Assembly: GCF_001659605.2 (NCBI RefSeq)
Contig: NC_035167.2
Span: 5,891,734-5,955,733, forward strand
Direction: 5' to 3'
From: Manihot esculenta
Lineage: Eukaryota; Streptophyta; Magnoliopsida; Malpighiales; Euphorbiaceae
DNA length: 64,000 bases
The translations under genes were made by a program, and so were the position numbers. This document shows, piece by piece, positions 10,428 through 22,072 of the stretch (position 1 is its first letter; each line of letters begins with the position of its first letter). The notes beneath the pieces were generated by a model. The model saw only the letters and a list, made by a program, of their open reading frames with translations. It had not been told where the DNA came from and searched no databases.

Positions 10428-12380
10428 GACAACAGCACCAGTGTTAGCTCTGCCTGTCAGTAATGAAGAGTTCACAGTGTTCTGTGATGCATCTCAAGTG
10501 GGATTGGGTTGTGTATTGATGCAGAGTAATAGAGTAATAGCTTATGCTTCTAGACAGTTGAAGAAGCACGAGTTGAATTACCCTACCCATGACCTAGAGA
10601 TGGCAGCAGTTATCTTTGCACTTAAGATGTGGCGGCATTACCTCTACGGGGTTAAATGTGAGATCTTCACCGATCACAAGAGTTTACAGTCATCTTAAGT
10701 CAGAGAGAGCTGAATTTGCGGCAGAGAAGGTGGGTCGAATTGCTCAGTGATTATGATTGTAAAATCCAGTATCATCCGGGTAAGGCGAATGTTGTTGCAG
10801 ACGCCCTAAGCCGGAAGTCACTAGGCAGTTTATCCCATATAGCAGCAGAGCGGAGACCAGTTGTGATGGAGCTTTATAAGCTCTTTGACGAGGGATTACA
10901 GCTAGAGTTGTCTGGTACAGGTGCGTTGATAGCACAGATGAGAGTGACACCAGTGTTTCTGGAGCAGATAGCTCAGAGACAACATGAGGACCCTGAGTTG
11001 ATGAAAATTGCCAGGACTGTTCAGTCAGGCAATAGTGTAGAGTTCAGAATTGACAGCAAAGGGATCCTTCGCTATGGGAGTCGACTTTGTGTACCAGATA
11101 GGGGCAATGTGAAGGAAGACATTATGAGGGAAGCTCATAATGCGAGGTATAGTGTTCACCCAGGAGCCACCAAGATGTATCAGGATCTAAAAAGGGTCTA
11201 TTGGTGGCCAGCCATGAAGAAAGAAGTAGCGCAGTTCGTGACAACCTGTGAGGTTTGTCAGAGGGTGAAATTAGAGCATCAGAAACCAGCCGGAATGCTT
11301 AACCCATTACCGATTCCAGAGTGGAAATGGGAGAACATAGCCATGGATTTTGTAGTGGGTTTACCAGTAGCGTCCAACAGGATAGACTCGATATGGGTGA
11401 TTGTGGACAGACTCACGAAATCTGCTCATTTTCTTCCAGTACGGAGTAACTATTCTGTGGATAAGTTGGCACAGGTCTATCTGGATGAGATAGTGAGATT
11501 ACATGGAGTTCCAGTGTCTATAGTTTCAGACAGAGGACCTCAGTTCACCTCCAGATTTTGGCGGAGTCTGCAAAGTGCTTTAGGCACGAGATTAGAGTTT
11601 AGTACTGCTTTCCACCCACAGACTGATGGACAGTCAGAAAGGACCATCCAGACCATAGAGGATATGCTTCGACTATGTGTGTTAGACTTTGGCGGTTCTT
11701 GGAGGCAGCATCTACCTCTGGTGGAGTTTGCCTACAACAACAGCCATCATGCTAGCATCGGGATGGCTCCTTATGAAGCGTTGTATGGGAGGAAGTGCAG
11801 ATCCCCTGTTTGCTGGGAAGAGATAGGAGAGAGGGCTCTTGCAGGGCCAGAGTTAGTAGACATTACCAGTAGAATGGTGCCCATGATCAGAGAGAGAATC
11901 AGAACAGCTCAAAGTAGACAGAAAAGTTATGCAGACGTTCGCAGAAAGCAGTTAGAGTTTCAAGAGGGTAATTGGGTCTTGCTGAAAGTGTCTCCAATGA
12001 AAGGAGTGGTTCGTTTTGGAAAGAAAGGTAAATTGGCTCCACGGTACATTGGACCCTTTGAGGTGTTGCAGAGGATCGGAAATGTGTCGTATAAGCTGGA
12101 TTTACCTGCTTCTATGGAACGCATTCACCCGGTATTTCATGTTTCTATGCTCCGACAGTTTGTGTCAGATCCGAATCAGGTTCTGAGTGAGCCTGAGGTG
12201 GAGATTCATACGGATCTCACCTATATAGAGCAGCCAGTGCGGATTCTGGACACGCAGATCAGACAGCTAAGGAACAAGGAGATTCCGATGGTGAAAGTGT
12301 TATGGAACCACCATAACTTAGAAGAGTGCACGTGGGAGACGCGAGACTGTATGCTCCAGCAGTATCCATATTTGTTTTGA
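10428..12380 (+). pseudogene. 3' half of gag-pol of element C (RNase H, integrase, chromodomain)
   Basis: The homology starts abruptly at 10428, just before the RNase H domain ([11 protein letters not shown]). It continues through the integrase zinc site, the catalytic core ([23 protein letters not shown]) and the chromodomain-like tail to the stop at 12380. A one-base deletion near 10690, in the codon matching the Tyr of QYIL in A, shifts the frame. After that a 554-residue stretch is open. The missing reverse transcriptase, protease and gag would lie left of the window if B inserted into C. Confidence 0.92.
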
Positions 12381-12458
12381 GGTTAGTTTTCTCCGTTTCA
12401 TGTGTTAATTGTGTGGTTGAGGAACCTTCGAGGACGAATGTTCTTAAGGAGGGGAGAA

Positions 12459-14620
12459 TGTAATACCCGGTTAGAATCCGGCACCGGAATTCCTCTTGTC
12501 TGGCGGAATCCGGGGTGTTGGGATTCTAGATAGGGTAGGAGTTATGTTTTCTAAGGGGTATGAAGTGTTTTTGGTATTACAGGTCTATAGTTTTGAGTTG
12601 AAATGAACCAAGGCAGAGGAGCCAAGTTCGGCCGCCGAAAGTGCCCAAGGATTGGCTTCCGAAGTTCAGGTTCGGCCCCCGAATGTTGCATGGTTTTGCA
12701 TGCGATTCGGCAGCCGAAGCTGAGTTGGTCAGCCAGCTTTTGAGCAATCCTGAGTCAGCATTGTGGACAGGTGTTATGTCCAACTTGTTGCCAGAAGTTT
12801 GGCCACGTCTTCTATGCTTTATTTGTTCGGTCTGAGCAGCTCATGCAGAGTGTTTTGATCTTTCACAAGGGTTTGAATGGTTTGAAGCAAAAAAGTGAGC
12901 TTTGGAGAGTTAGTGAGGGTGAAGAAGAGTTGAGCCGTTTTCCTTTGTTTCGATCACTCATCTTCTTGTTCCAGGAGGTAAGTGATGGTCTTGAATATGT
13001 TTTTTTGTTTTCTGACGGTTGTTATGGGGATAAAGGAAGGAGATGCATGCTTAGGGTATTAATGGTCGTTTTACAGATTTATGCATGGCTACATGTTTAT
13101 GTGTTATGTTTGTGTTGTTGTTTGGGGTTATTAGATAGTTTTGGACCCTTGTGATCATATACGTGAGTATATGTGTGTTGAGGAGTTGGTGTATCTATGG
13201 TTTGAGTGGTTGAAGGGAAGGAGAAGATGGTTTGCCGTTGAAGCTGAGTTCTGGATGAACTCAGGTTCGGCAGCCGAAGGTTCATTCGGCCGCCGAACCT
13301 CCTGCATAGTGGCTTGGTTGCCACAGCTTGCCCCCGAGTGTTTTGCATGTTCGGCTCTGTTTGGGGGATTCGGCCGCCGAAGGTGCCGCCGAAGGTGCTT
13401 GAGTTTCGTCTCTGGAGAGGACATTCGGCCGCCGAACCTGCCGCCGAAAGTATTCTGTCCAGCTTTCTTTTACATGCTTTGCATGAGTTTTAGAGTGAGA
13501 TTAAGGGAATTCTTGGGTAGTTCACTAGAGTGATTTTCAGGTAGTTTGGTCCCTCAGTTACGTCTTTATGTGTTTATACAGACCAGAGGAACCAGAGAGA
13601 GCAGCAGTGAGTACTGCTCCAGAGGTTCAGAGCCTGCAGAGTCAGTCAGTCCAGATAGCCAGAGGTGAGTGGAACTAAACTTATGACTTTTAATTGAATC
13701 ACAAACTGCTTTTAGCATATCTCATGCATCATGTTTATGCCATAGGTTGCTTGCATTAGTATTCACGAATCTGTTGCATTGCATCGTTATTTGGTGATGT
13801 GAGTGAATGCTGAATGATCCAATAGTCTCAGACAGGAAGTCCAGGAGCCTTTGACTACGCCCTGGCAGGTATAGAGAAGTCCAGGAGCCTTTGACTACGC
13901 CCTGGCAGGTATAGCAAAGTCCAGGAGCCTTTGACTACGACCTGGCAATGGTAAGTACACAGGTGTTATATACACATATACATATATGACAGGAAGACCA
14001 GGTGCTCGATTCTACGCCCTGGCACAGAGTTACTGGGACTATGTGGTGACAGGTTTACTCTTGATGTGGCTTGTCTGTGATATGGTGCATTCCATGAGAT
14101 CATATTTTGACTGAGATGTTTTACTGTTCTACTCACTGGGCTATAGAGCTCATCCCACTCCCTTAACCCCAGTTTTGCAGGTTCAGTGTACAGTGTACAG
14201 GGACAGTCCAGCAGAGTACAGGAAGAGAAAGAGATCTGTAATAGCTTAGAGTGGACATGTAATATTAAAGAGATGTAATAGTTGTTGCTTGACCTAGTGA
14301 TGTATGTTTTGTACATGATCTGTATATGTATGTATGTTTTCCTGTATGTGAAAACCAGGCTTAACAGGTATGAGTTAACCCATCTAGAGCAAGCTCTAGT
14401 CAGGGATACAGAGTACAGAGTACATGAGTACAGAGTACAGAGATAGTGCATGCACAGGTTAAGCCTTGGTTCAGAAAAGAGTTTTATTTTCACAGAAAAT
14501 GTATGATCATGTATGGGGGTACAGGTACACAGAGAGTATAGCAGGCTTGCTACGGGTTCTGGCGGCCTTAAGCCGACCTGAATCCTAGCGCCGGTGACGG
14601 TCCATTTTGGGGTCGTTACA
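12459..14620 (+). repeat. 3' LTR of element C (2162 bp)
   Basis: It begins TGTAATACCCGG after the purine tract at 12447-12458 and ends GGGGTCGTTACA. The upstream dyads are more degraded than in A. A 40-base unit (AAGTCCAGGAGCCTTTGACT...) is repeated three times at 13837-13949, with a diverged fourth copy at 13982-14025. Confidence 0.9.
13837..13949 (+). repeat. Three-copy 40-bp minisatellite in LTR C
   Basis: Copies start at 13837, 13877 and 13917 and are nearly identical; each has CCAGG near its start and CCTGG near its end. Confidence 0.85.
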
Positions 14621-15004
14621 GTAGGGGTGAAAGCTGGAGTAATCCGATGTACCTCCCATCGGATACCCTAAACCCTGTGGGAAGGGTGGATAATGGGGTG
14701 GAAAACCATACCCCGAGGCCTGAACGCCTCCCTGAGACTCCCCTGTCCCTTCTTCCTACATGCTCACATCCAAGTTCCTATCCCTCCTTTGATCCTCTTC
14801 CATAACCTCCCTCACATCTGAAGAACTTCCACCTCTATCAGTCCCCCTTCTGCTAGCATCAAAAGACCTTCTAGGGTCCCTTGACACTCTATCTCTGTTG
14901 GCTCTATAAGACATTGCCCTAGGCAATGTAGGAGGACGGGCGCTCGTGCCCTCATCCTCAGGTGGCACTCCAGTCAATCGCGCAGATCGACGAGTTCCTC
15001 TCAT
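14621..15004 (-). pseudogene. 5' end of gag of element D, cut by element C
   Basis: On the minus strand the start codon at 15004-15002 opens MRGTRRSARLTGVPPEDEG, the same N-terminus as element A. An in-frame TAG follows the DVSM residues near 14756. The frame then continues as in A (MGGTSDY) until it is cut at 14621, where the LTR of C begins. D therefore has only the first part of gag here; the rest would be left of the window beyond the nested elements. Confidence 0.88.
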
Positions 15005-15260
15005 CCTATTCTCTGAAAAACAGCTCATAACAAGCAAACATTAGCATCATATGGTTCATGTGGGCACACATGAACCCTCATCACATACATCACATAGCAT
15101 AGCATATCATCAATGCACATGTACAAAATCATGGCATTTCACATCATCATGCAAGACAGGACTCAACATCCTATCCTAGTGGACATGACCTTCCTATTGT
15201 GCTTGACCTTCTAGAACCTCTATGAGCCCGACACTCTAGGTCCGACCATATGAACCTAGG

Positions 15261-15272
15261 GCTCTGATACCA
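15261..15272 (-). other. Primer binding site of element D
   Basis: The minus strand reads TGGTATCAGAGC three bases inside the LTR end at 15276, as in element A. This identifies the adjacent LTR as D's 5' LTR. Confidence 0.9.
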
Positions 15273-15275
15273 TTC

Positions 15276-17471
15276 TGTAACGCCCCGGAAATCCGGACCG
15301 CTACCGGCGCTAGGATCCGGGTCGACTTAAGGCTACCGGGACCCGTAGCAAGCCTGACATATATCCTGTAAACCTGTATAATCCCATACATGATCAACAA
15401 CATGCATAAAAATTAAGACTTTTCTTCATACATACTGTCATCAACTAACTCAACCTGTGCATACTCTGATCATATACATAACATAGTCCCTCTGTGGGAT
15501 CTCATCAAGCCTTAAAGGTAAAATAACCTGTGTTGAGTTAGTTTACATAAACATCATAACATAAGATCATGTATATACAAAAGGGATTAACAAAATATTA
15601 TGGTCAAGCACAACTCTATCCTCAATAACCTCATTACATATCATCCTGAACATTTTTACATTTCATCATAATACAATTGTCATGTCCACAAACTAACTAT
15701 TACATACATATGACTTTTTCTCGTCTTGCCTTCTCTATCTATCCCGTACCTGCAAACCTGGGGGTTAGGGGAGAGGGGTGAGCTAGATGCCCAGTGAGTA
15801 GAACTATAAAAAGAATATTTAAAACATGCTATCATGAAATGCGTCACTGCACAAACAACTCACACCACGGATGGACTGATTCAAAAATCCCTCAACTCCA
15901 TGCCCGGCCCTATTATGGGCACCACAGGACTTCGTATTGCCCGGCCCTATTATGGGCACCACAGGACTTCGTACTCGGAGTTATTGCCCGGCCCTATTAT
16001 GGGCACCACAGGTCTTCGTATATAGAAGGCTAATGAATCATCCTAATGTCCATCCACTATCATCTATCACAACAATACAATGCGGCATAGTCGTGAATTC
16101 TAATGCAAACAACCTATAATATGATCATGATGCATGAAGCATGATAAAAGCATTTCATTTCTTAATTTAAAAGGTTAAGTTTAGTTCCACTCACCTCTGG
16201 CTGACTCTGACAACCTCTGTAGCAGCTGGCTCACTGCTGGGGTCCTTGGTTCCTCGGGTCCGAACCTACACAGGTGGACTCCAATGAGGGACCAAACATA
16301 CATAAACATAACTCTAATATATTCCCCAAAAACCCCCTAAAACATCCTGAAAATATCACATAGAGATATGCATGAAGTGGCTGAACAGGGCACTTTCGGC
16401 GGCACCTTCGGCGGCCGAAAGTCCTGGACAGAGACGAAACTCAGGTAGGTTTGGCGACACCTTCGGCGGCCGAAAGTCCCAGACAGAGACGAAAGTCTCT
16501 TTTCGGGGGCAACTTCGGCAGCCGAAAGGCCTGCCTCCCCAGCCATGTTCGGCGGCCGAAAGTGCCTTCGGCTGCCGAACCTGGTTTCTGCCAAAGGGCA
16601 GAAACTTGGCTCCTTTGTGCATTCTCGCCTCCAAACTCACCAATCATGCATATATCTCAACCAAAACATGCATACAAGTTCCTAGGGGCCTCAAAACATC
16701 AAATACCCCAACTACAACACTTCAAGCATACTCAAACATGCCACATTGTTCAAAAATCACATAAAACCTAACATTTGCTTAAAACTCATACAACCCTATA
16801 CATGCCATTCTACCCCATAAAATCACTTAAAACTTACTTAAAACATGCATAGAGCTTAAGATCGGCTCTTACCTCTTGAAGATCGAGAGAGAGGCGACCT
16901 AAACTTGGAGATCCAAGAAAATGAGCTCCTGAGTTCCCAAAGCTCCAAAACTTGGTTTAAAAGCTCAAAACCTTCAATGCAAGCTTAAAACTCAAGAAAA
17001 ATGGTAGAGATTTGGAGGAAGAACACAAGAGTTGCAAAGGGAAGGTCGGAAGCTTGCTGTGGCCGGAAATGGGAGAAAGCTCGCCCATTTCGGCTAAGTG
17101 CCCCTTTTATAGGTGGCTGACCAGGCCACGTTCGGGGGCCGAACTTGCCTCCGCATCCATGCAATGTTCGGCGGCCGAACTTCGCTTTCGGCGGCCGAAC
17201 CTGGACTTCCCTCACTCATGCTTTCGGGGGCCTAACGTGCCTCCAAAACGCATGCATGTTCGGCGGCCGAACTTGACTTTCGGCGGCCGAACCTGGGTTT
17301 TCCTCCAATGCTATTTTCATGCAAAAACTCATTTAGTTTCATACTTTAAGACCATTAAAATTCATGAAAACATTTTTGTAAAACATGATTCTACCCTTCT
17401 AGAGATCTCCGACATCCGAGATTCCACCGGACGGTAGGAATTCCGATACCGGAGTCTAGCCGGGTATTACA
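15276..17471 (-). repeat. 5' LTR of element D (2196 bp)
   Basis: Read on the minus strand it starts TGTAATACCCGG (17471) and ends GGGGCGTTACA (15276). Dyads at 17167 and 17187 are 20 bases apart. A minisatellite unit beginning GCCCGGCCCTATTATGGGCA is present three times at 15901-16021. Confidence 0.92.
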
Positions 17472-17721
17472 AAGACTGTGTTCTTACATGGAACTTTGGA
17501 AGAGCCGATTTCCATGAAGTAACTAGAGGGTTTTGAGGAAAAAGGGAAAGAGGATTGGGTATGTCAGCTTCAAATGTCTCTTTATGGTCTAAAACAGTCG
17601 CTTAGGCAATAGAACCAGAGATTTGATTCTTTTATGTAGGACAATGCATTTTAGAGAAGCAATTTTGATTCTTGTGTCTATTTCAGAAAGCTTAAAAATC
17701 AGTCTCTAATATATCTAATGA
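17472..17721 (+). pseudogene. Ty1/copia element E, reverse transcriptase fragment (left part)
   Basis: The plus strand translates as decayed copia reverse transcriptase: a TVFLHG segment, an LEEPISMK segment with a stop, then SLYGLKQS. It is cut on the left by D's LTR and on the right by solo LTR F. The same gene continues at 19996. Stops show that the copy is dead. Confidence 0.82.
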
Positions 17722-19995
17722 TGTAACACCCGGCTAGACTCCGGTATCGGAATTCCTACCGTCCGGTGGAATCTCGAGTGTCGGAGACCTCTAGAAGGGG
17801 TAAAACCATGTTTTTATAAAATGTTTTAATGTGTTTTATGTTTTTAATCAAGAAAGAAATGAGTTTTTGCATGAAAATAGCCTTGGAGGAAAACTCAGGT
17901 TCGGCCGCCGAACATGCATGCCTTCGGGAGCGCTTTTAGGCCCCTGAAAGCATAAGTGAGGGGAGTCCAGGCATGGCATGCATGCGGAGGCACGTTCGGC
18001 TCCTGAATGTGGCCTGGCCAGCCACCTATAAAGGGGTCCCTTAGCCGAAAACGGGCGAGTTTTTTCCCATTTTCGGCCAAGGTGAGCTCTCCGCCGCCCC
18101 TCACTGATCTTGAGTTCCTTTCTTCAAATCTTTCACGATTTTCACTAGTTTGCACTTTGTTTTGAAGATTTTTGAGCAAAAGAACAAGTTTTGAGCTTGG
18201 AGACCCAAGGAGCTAAATCTCTCTCAACTCCAAGTTAGATCGCCTCTACTCTCGATCTTCAAGAGGTAAGAGTCGATCTCTAGCTTATAATGTGTTTTAA
18301 ACAAGTTTTATACAAGTTTATGGAGTAGAAATGCATGTTTAGGTTGTTTTGAGTTTATGGGTTTAATGTGTGTTCATGAGCAATGTGGGTATACTTGATG
18401 TGTTGTAGTTAGGGTTTAGGCTAGTTTGAGACCCCTATGAACTTGTATGCTTGATTGTGTATGATTGGGAGTGTTGTAGAATAGGTTTATGCATGTTTGA
18501 AAGGTTTGGGAGGCGTTTGTGCATGTTGGAGCTGAGTTTCTGCCATTTTGGAGAAACTCAGGTTCGGCCGCCGAACCCGCTTGTGGAGGCAGCCTTCGAC
18601 TGCCGAAGCCTGCCCCCGAAAGAGGACTTTCGTCTCTGGAGGGCAGTTTCGGCCGTCGAAAGTGCCGCCGAACATGCATGAGTTTCGTCTCTGTCTGGGA
18701 GTTTCGGCCGCCGAAGGTGCCGCCGAACCTACCTGACTTTCGGCTCTGGAGGGACTTTCGGCCGCCGAACCTGCCGCCGAAAGTGCCCTGTCCAGCCCTC
18801 CTTTGCATGTTTTTCTATGATGGTTTCATGATGTTCTAGGGGGTTTTTGGGGAGTAGTTTAGAGTTATGTTCATGTATGTTTGGTCCCTCATTTGAGTCC
18901 ACCTGTGTAGGTTCGGACCCGAGGAACCGAGGACCCCAGCAGTGAGTCAGTTGCTCCAGTGTCTGGTCAGAGCTATCCAGAGGTGAGTGGAATAACTCAT
19001 TACGTTTTTAAGCAAATAATGGACTTTTAGCATGATTCACGCATCATTAATGCCATGAGATATACTATGTTGTTTGCATTAGAATTCACGAATATATTGC
19101 ATTGCATATTTTGTTGTTGATGTGGATGAACGTTGAATGATCCATAGCCCTTGACCTATGATGTGACGATATGATATGTACGGTACGAAAAGGAAAGACC
19201 AGTGGAACCCATTCTACGTTCGCTGGCACTATGTAAGAGAAAGACCAGGACCCATTCTACGTTCTGGCACATTGGAATGTTATGTTATGCTATGTAAGGG
19301 AAAGACCAGGACTCATTCTACGTTCTGACACTATTGGATATGTAGAGGGCTACTGGTGACAAGTTCATCCTTGATGTGATATGTTTGTGATGTGATGCAT
19401 TCCATGAAAGCATGAAATGTTAATATAATATTTTTATTATTCTACTCACTGGGCTCTAGTAGCTCACCCCTCTCCCTAATCCCACAGGTTTGCAGGTACA
19501 GGGTAGACCAGGAGGTCAGCAAGAGTATTGAAGTCTTGTCTATGTAATAGCTAGCGTGGACATGATAAATGAATATGATGTTATGTAAAAGTACAGTATA
19601 GACATGTAATGTAATGAGGCTTATGGATAATAGAGGTGTGCTTGACCATAGAATGTTGTTATCCCTTTTAATACATGATCTTAGATGTTTTATGATGTTC
19701 ATGTAAACCAACTCAACATATGTTATATCGCCCATTGGGGCACTGATAAGATCCCACAGAGGGGTCAATGTTTATGATTTTGACTATGTATAGTGCATGT
19801 ACAGGTTGAGTTTGGTAAAAGAATGAAAGGATGAATGTATGAAAGCTAAAGTTTTAAAATTTTTATGTATGGTGTTGATCATGTATGGGATTAAACAGGT
19901 TTACAGATTGTATGTCAGGCTTGCTACGGGTCCCGGCGGCCTTAAGCCGACCTGGATCCTAGCGCCGGTAGCGGTCCGATTTTCGGGTCGTTACA
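17722..19995 (+). mobile_element. Solo LTR F inside copia E
   Basis: A full LTR of the A family (2274 bp, TGTAACACCC...GGGTCGTTACA) has no internal region. AATGA flanks it on both sides (17717-17721 and 19996-20000), a perfect 5-bp target duplication. Solo LTRs arise by recombination between the two LTRs of one insertion. Confidence 0.95.
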
Positions 19996-20968
19996 AATGA
20001 TATATGTAGATGACATGTTGATAGCAGCAAAGGATCAATTAAAGGTCAAGAGATTGAAGGAAATACTGGGATCAGAATTTGATATGAAAGATTTGGGGTC
20101 TGCAAAGAAAATCCTGGGAATAAACATTTAGAGGGATAGAATTGAAAATCGATTAACTCTATCTCAAGAGGATTATGTGCAGAAGGTTTTAACAACATTT
20201 GGAATGGACCAAGCAAAGGCTATAAATACTTCATTGGGGGCTCATTTCAAGCTAAGTTTGAGCATGGATTCGGAGGAACTTGATGAGTCATTCAAAGAAA
20301 TAGTCCCATATTCAAGTGTTGTTGGTAGCATCATATATGTTATGATCGAAACAAGGCCGAATTTGGCTTATCCAGTTGGAGTTATCAGCAGTTTCATGAG
20401 CAAACCAGAAAGAGATCACTAGAATACTGTGAAATGGGTACTCAAGTATATTAGAGGAACACAGAAGCTGAAACTCAATTATGCTCAGGAATCATGTCTA
20501 AAAGGTCAGAGATTTTTGTGATTCTAATTATGCAGCTGATTTGGACAAAAGAAGGTCAGTGTCAGGGTATGTATTCACCGTTAGTAGAAATGTTATAAGC
20601 TGGAAATCAGGTCTGCAGCATATCGTAGCTCTTTCGATTACAAAGGCCGAGTATATGGCATTGATAAAAGCCATTAAAGAGGGAATCTAATTAAAAGGTC
20701 TTATGAAGGAGCTCGGATTCAAATAAGAGACAGTGGAGGTGTTTTGTGATTCTCAGAGTGCCATTAGTTTGTCAAAGAATAACTGCATCATGAAAGAATC
20801 AAATACATAGATATCAGATTGCACTTCATTAGAGATTTGATATCTAAAGGCATTTTCAAGGTTTTGAAAATCCACACAGAAGAAAATCCTACTGATGCAC
20901 TCACCAAGACTTTACTGGTTAACAAGTTCAAAAGGACGCTAAGCTTTTTAAGGCTGACTGAAGAATGA
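19996..20968 (+). pseudogene. Copia element E, reverse transcriptase and RNase H (right part)
   Basis: The frame resumes with MIYVDDMLIAAKD, the copia reverse transcriptase active site, just after the target duplication of F. It proceeds through DLGSAKKILG, VVGSIIYVMIETRPNLAYPVG and an RNase H region (VFCDSQSAISLSKNN). It ends near a stop at 20966-20968. In-frame stops at several points and frame changes near 20510, 20690 and 20790 show a decayed gene. A typical copia purine tract (AGCAAGATGGAGAA) follows at about 21021-21035. Confidence 0.85.
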
Positions 20969-21035
20969 AGAGGGTTAGGTCGAGGAAGGGATGAGGATTC
21001 ACATTAATTGAAGAAGTTCAAGCAAGATGGAGAAT

Positions 21036-22072
21036 TGTAGGACTGATGCTCGAATTCTTCAAAAGAGCTTGAAACTTATAAGTAAAAATAGAGAGAGAAA
21101 TCAGACGACCGGTAGATAGCCTGGTAGATAGTCAGACGAGATGATGACCTATGACGAGGTATGATGACTTGTTGATGGGGTGATTTGTTGAAGGGTAGAT
21201 CTGCCAAAAGGAAGGGCCAACCTGCTAGAAAGAAGGGCCAACCTACCTAATGGAAGCAAGGCTGAGTAAGGCAAGCCTGATGAGAAAAGGACTGGAATGC
21301 CCGGGATGCTCGCAGGGCTGGGGGAGCGCGAATGCTTATCAAGGCAAACTAGGTGTTAGCGCGAATGCTTATCAAGGCAAACTAGGTGTCCAGGAAAGCT
21401 CGGATACTCAAAAGCTTGCAAGGCAGGAAGGAAAGCTTGGAGGCTCGAAGACTCGCTAAGGCTTGAGAGCTCAAAAGCCTGAAAGGCTGAAGGGCGAGAG
21501 TAGTCCGGAAACTTGAAGAGTCACCAGGGTAAGAGTAGTTTGGATGCAGAAGTTTAGAATACCCGGAAGCTCAAAATGCACGGATTCTTCAAAGTGATCG
21601 GAAGGTCTGACATGCGAATTCTTTAAAGAACTTGGAACGTCTGAGATGATTAAAAGAAACAACGATGTTTTATTTTTCCACCTTCGTTTAAAAGAATTGA
21701 GGGATTTTTTAGTATTTTATATTAGAAGACAAGGTCATTGAGTCTACTGTTTAAAGAGTAAATGTCCCTCTGTTTTGTGTGTGAAAAAGTGCGAAAAGTG
21801 CATGCAGTGTCAAAAGCATTGTGATTGTTATTTTTCTTTGCCATTGTTGATTTGTAATCAAACTTGTGCTCGTGTATGGTTGTTCTCTCTCTGTAACTTT
21901 TCGTAATAAAGGATTTCTTCTTTCGAGACGTAGGACGATCCTCTCAAAAAATTGATCCGAATTCGTAAGACTCTCTGTGTTCTTCTTCTCTATTTTTCCT
22001 CTTTCTTTTCTTTATTTTTTTATTCTCTGTTATGTTACTCACTAAAAATCGGATTACGGTATCAAAGTAACA
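21036..22072 (+). repeat. Probable 3' LTR of copia element E
   Basis: It starts TGTAGGACTGATGC right after the purine tract. A direct duplication of 33 bases lies at about 21327-21392, and AATAAA at 21904-21909 is a possible poly(A) signal. The end at AAGTAACA (22072) is uncertain, because a primer-site-like GGTATCAAAG occurs at 22058-22067. Confidence 0.6.

Noticed and set aside
20177..20422. Separate small gene
   Set aside because: It is part of the copia E reverse transcriptase.
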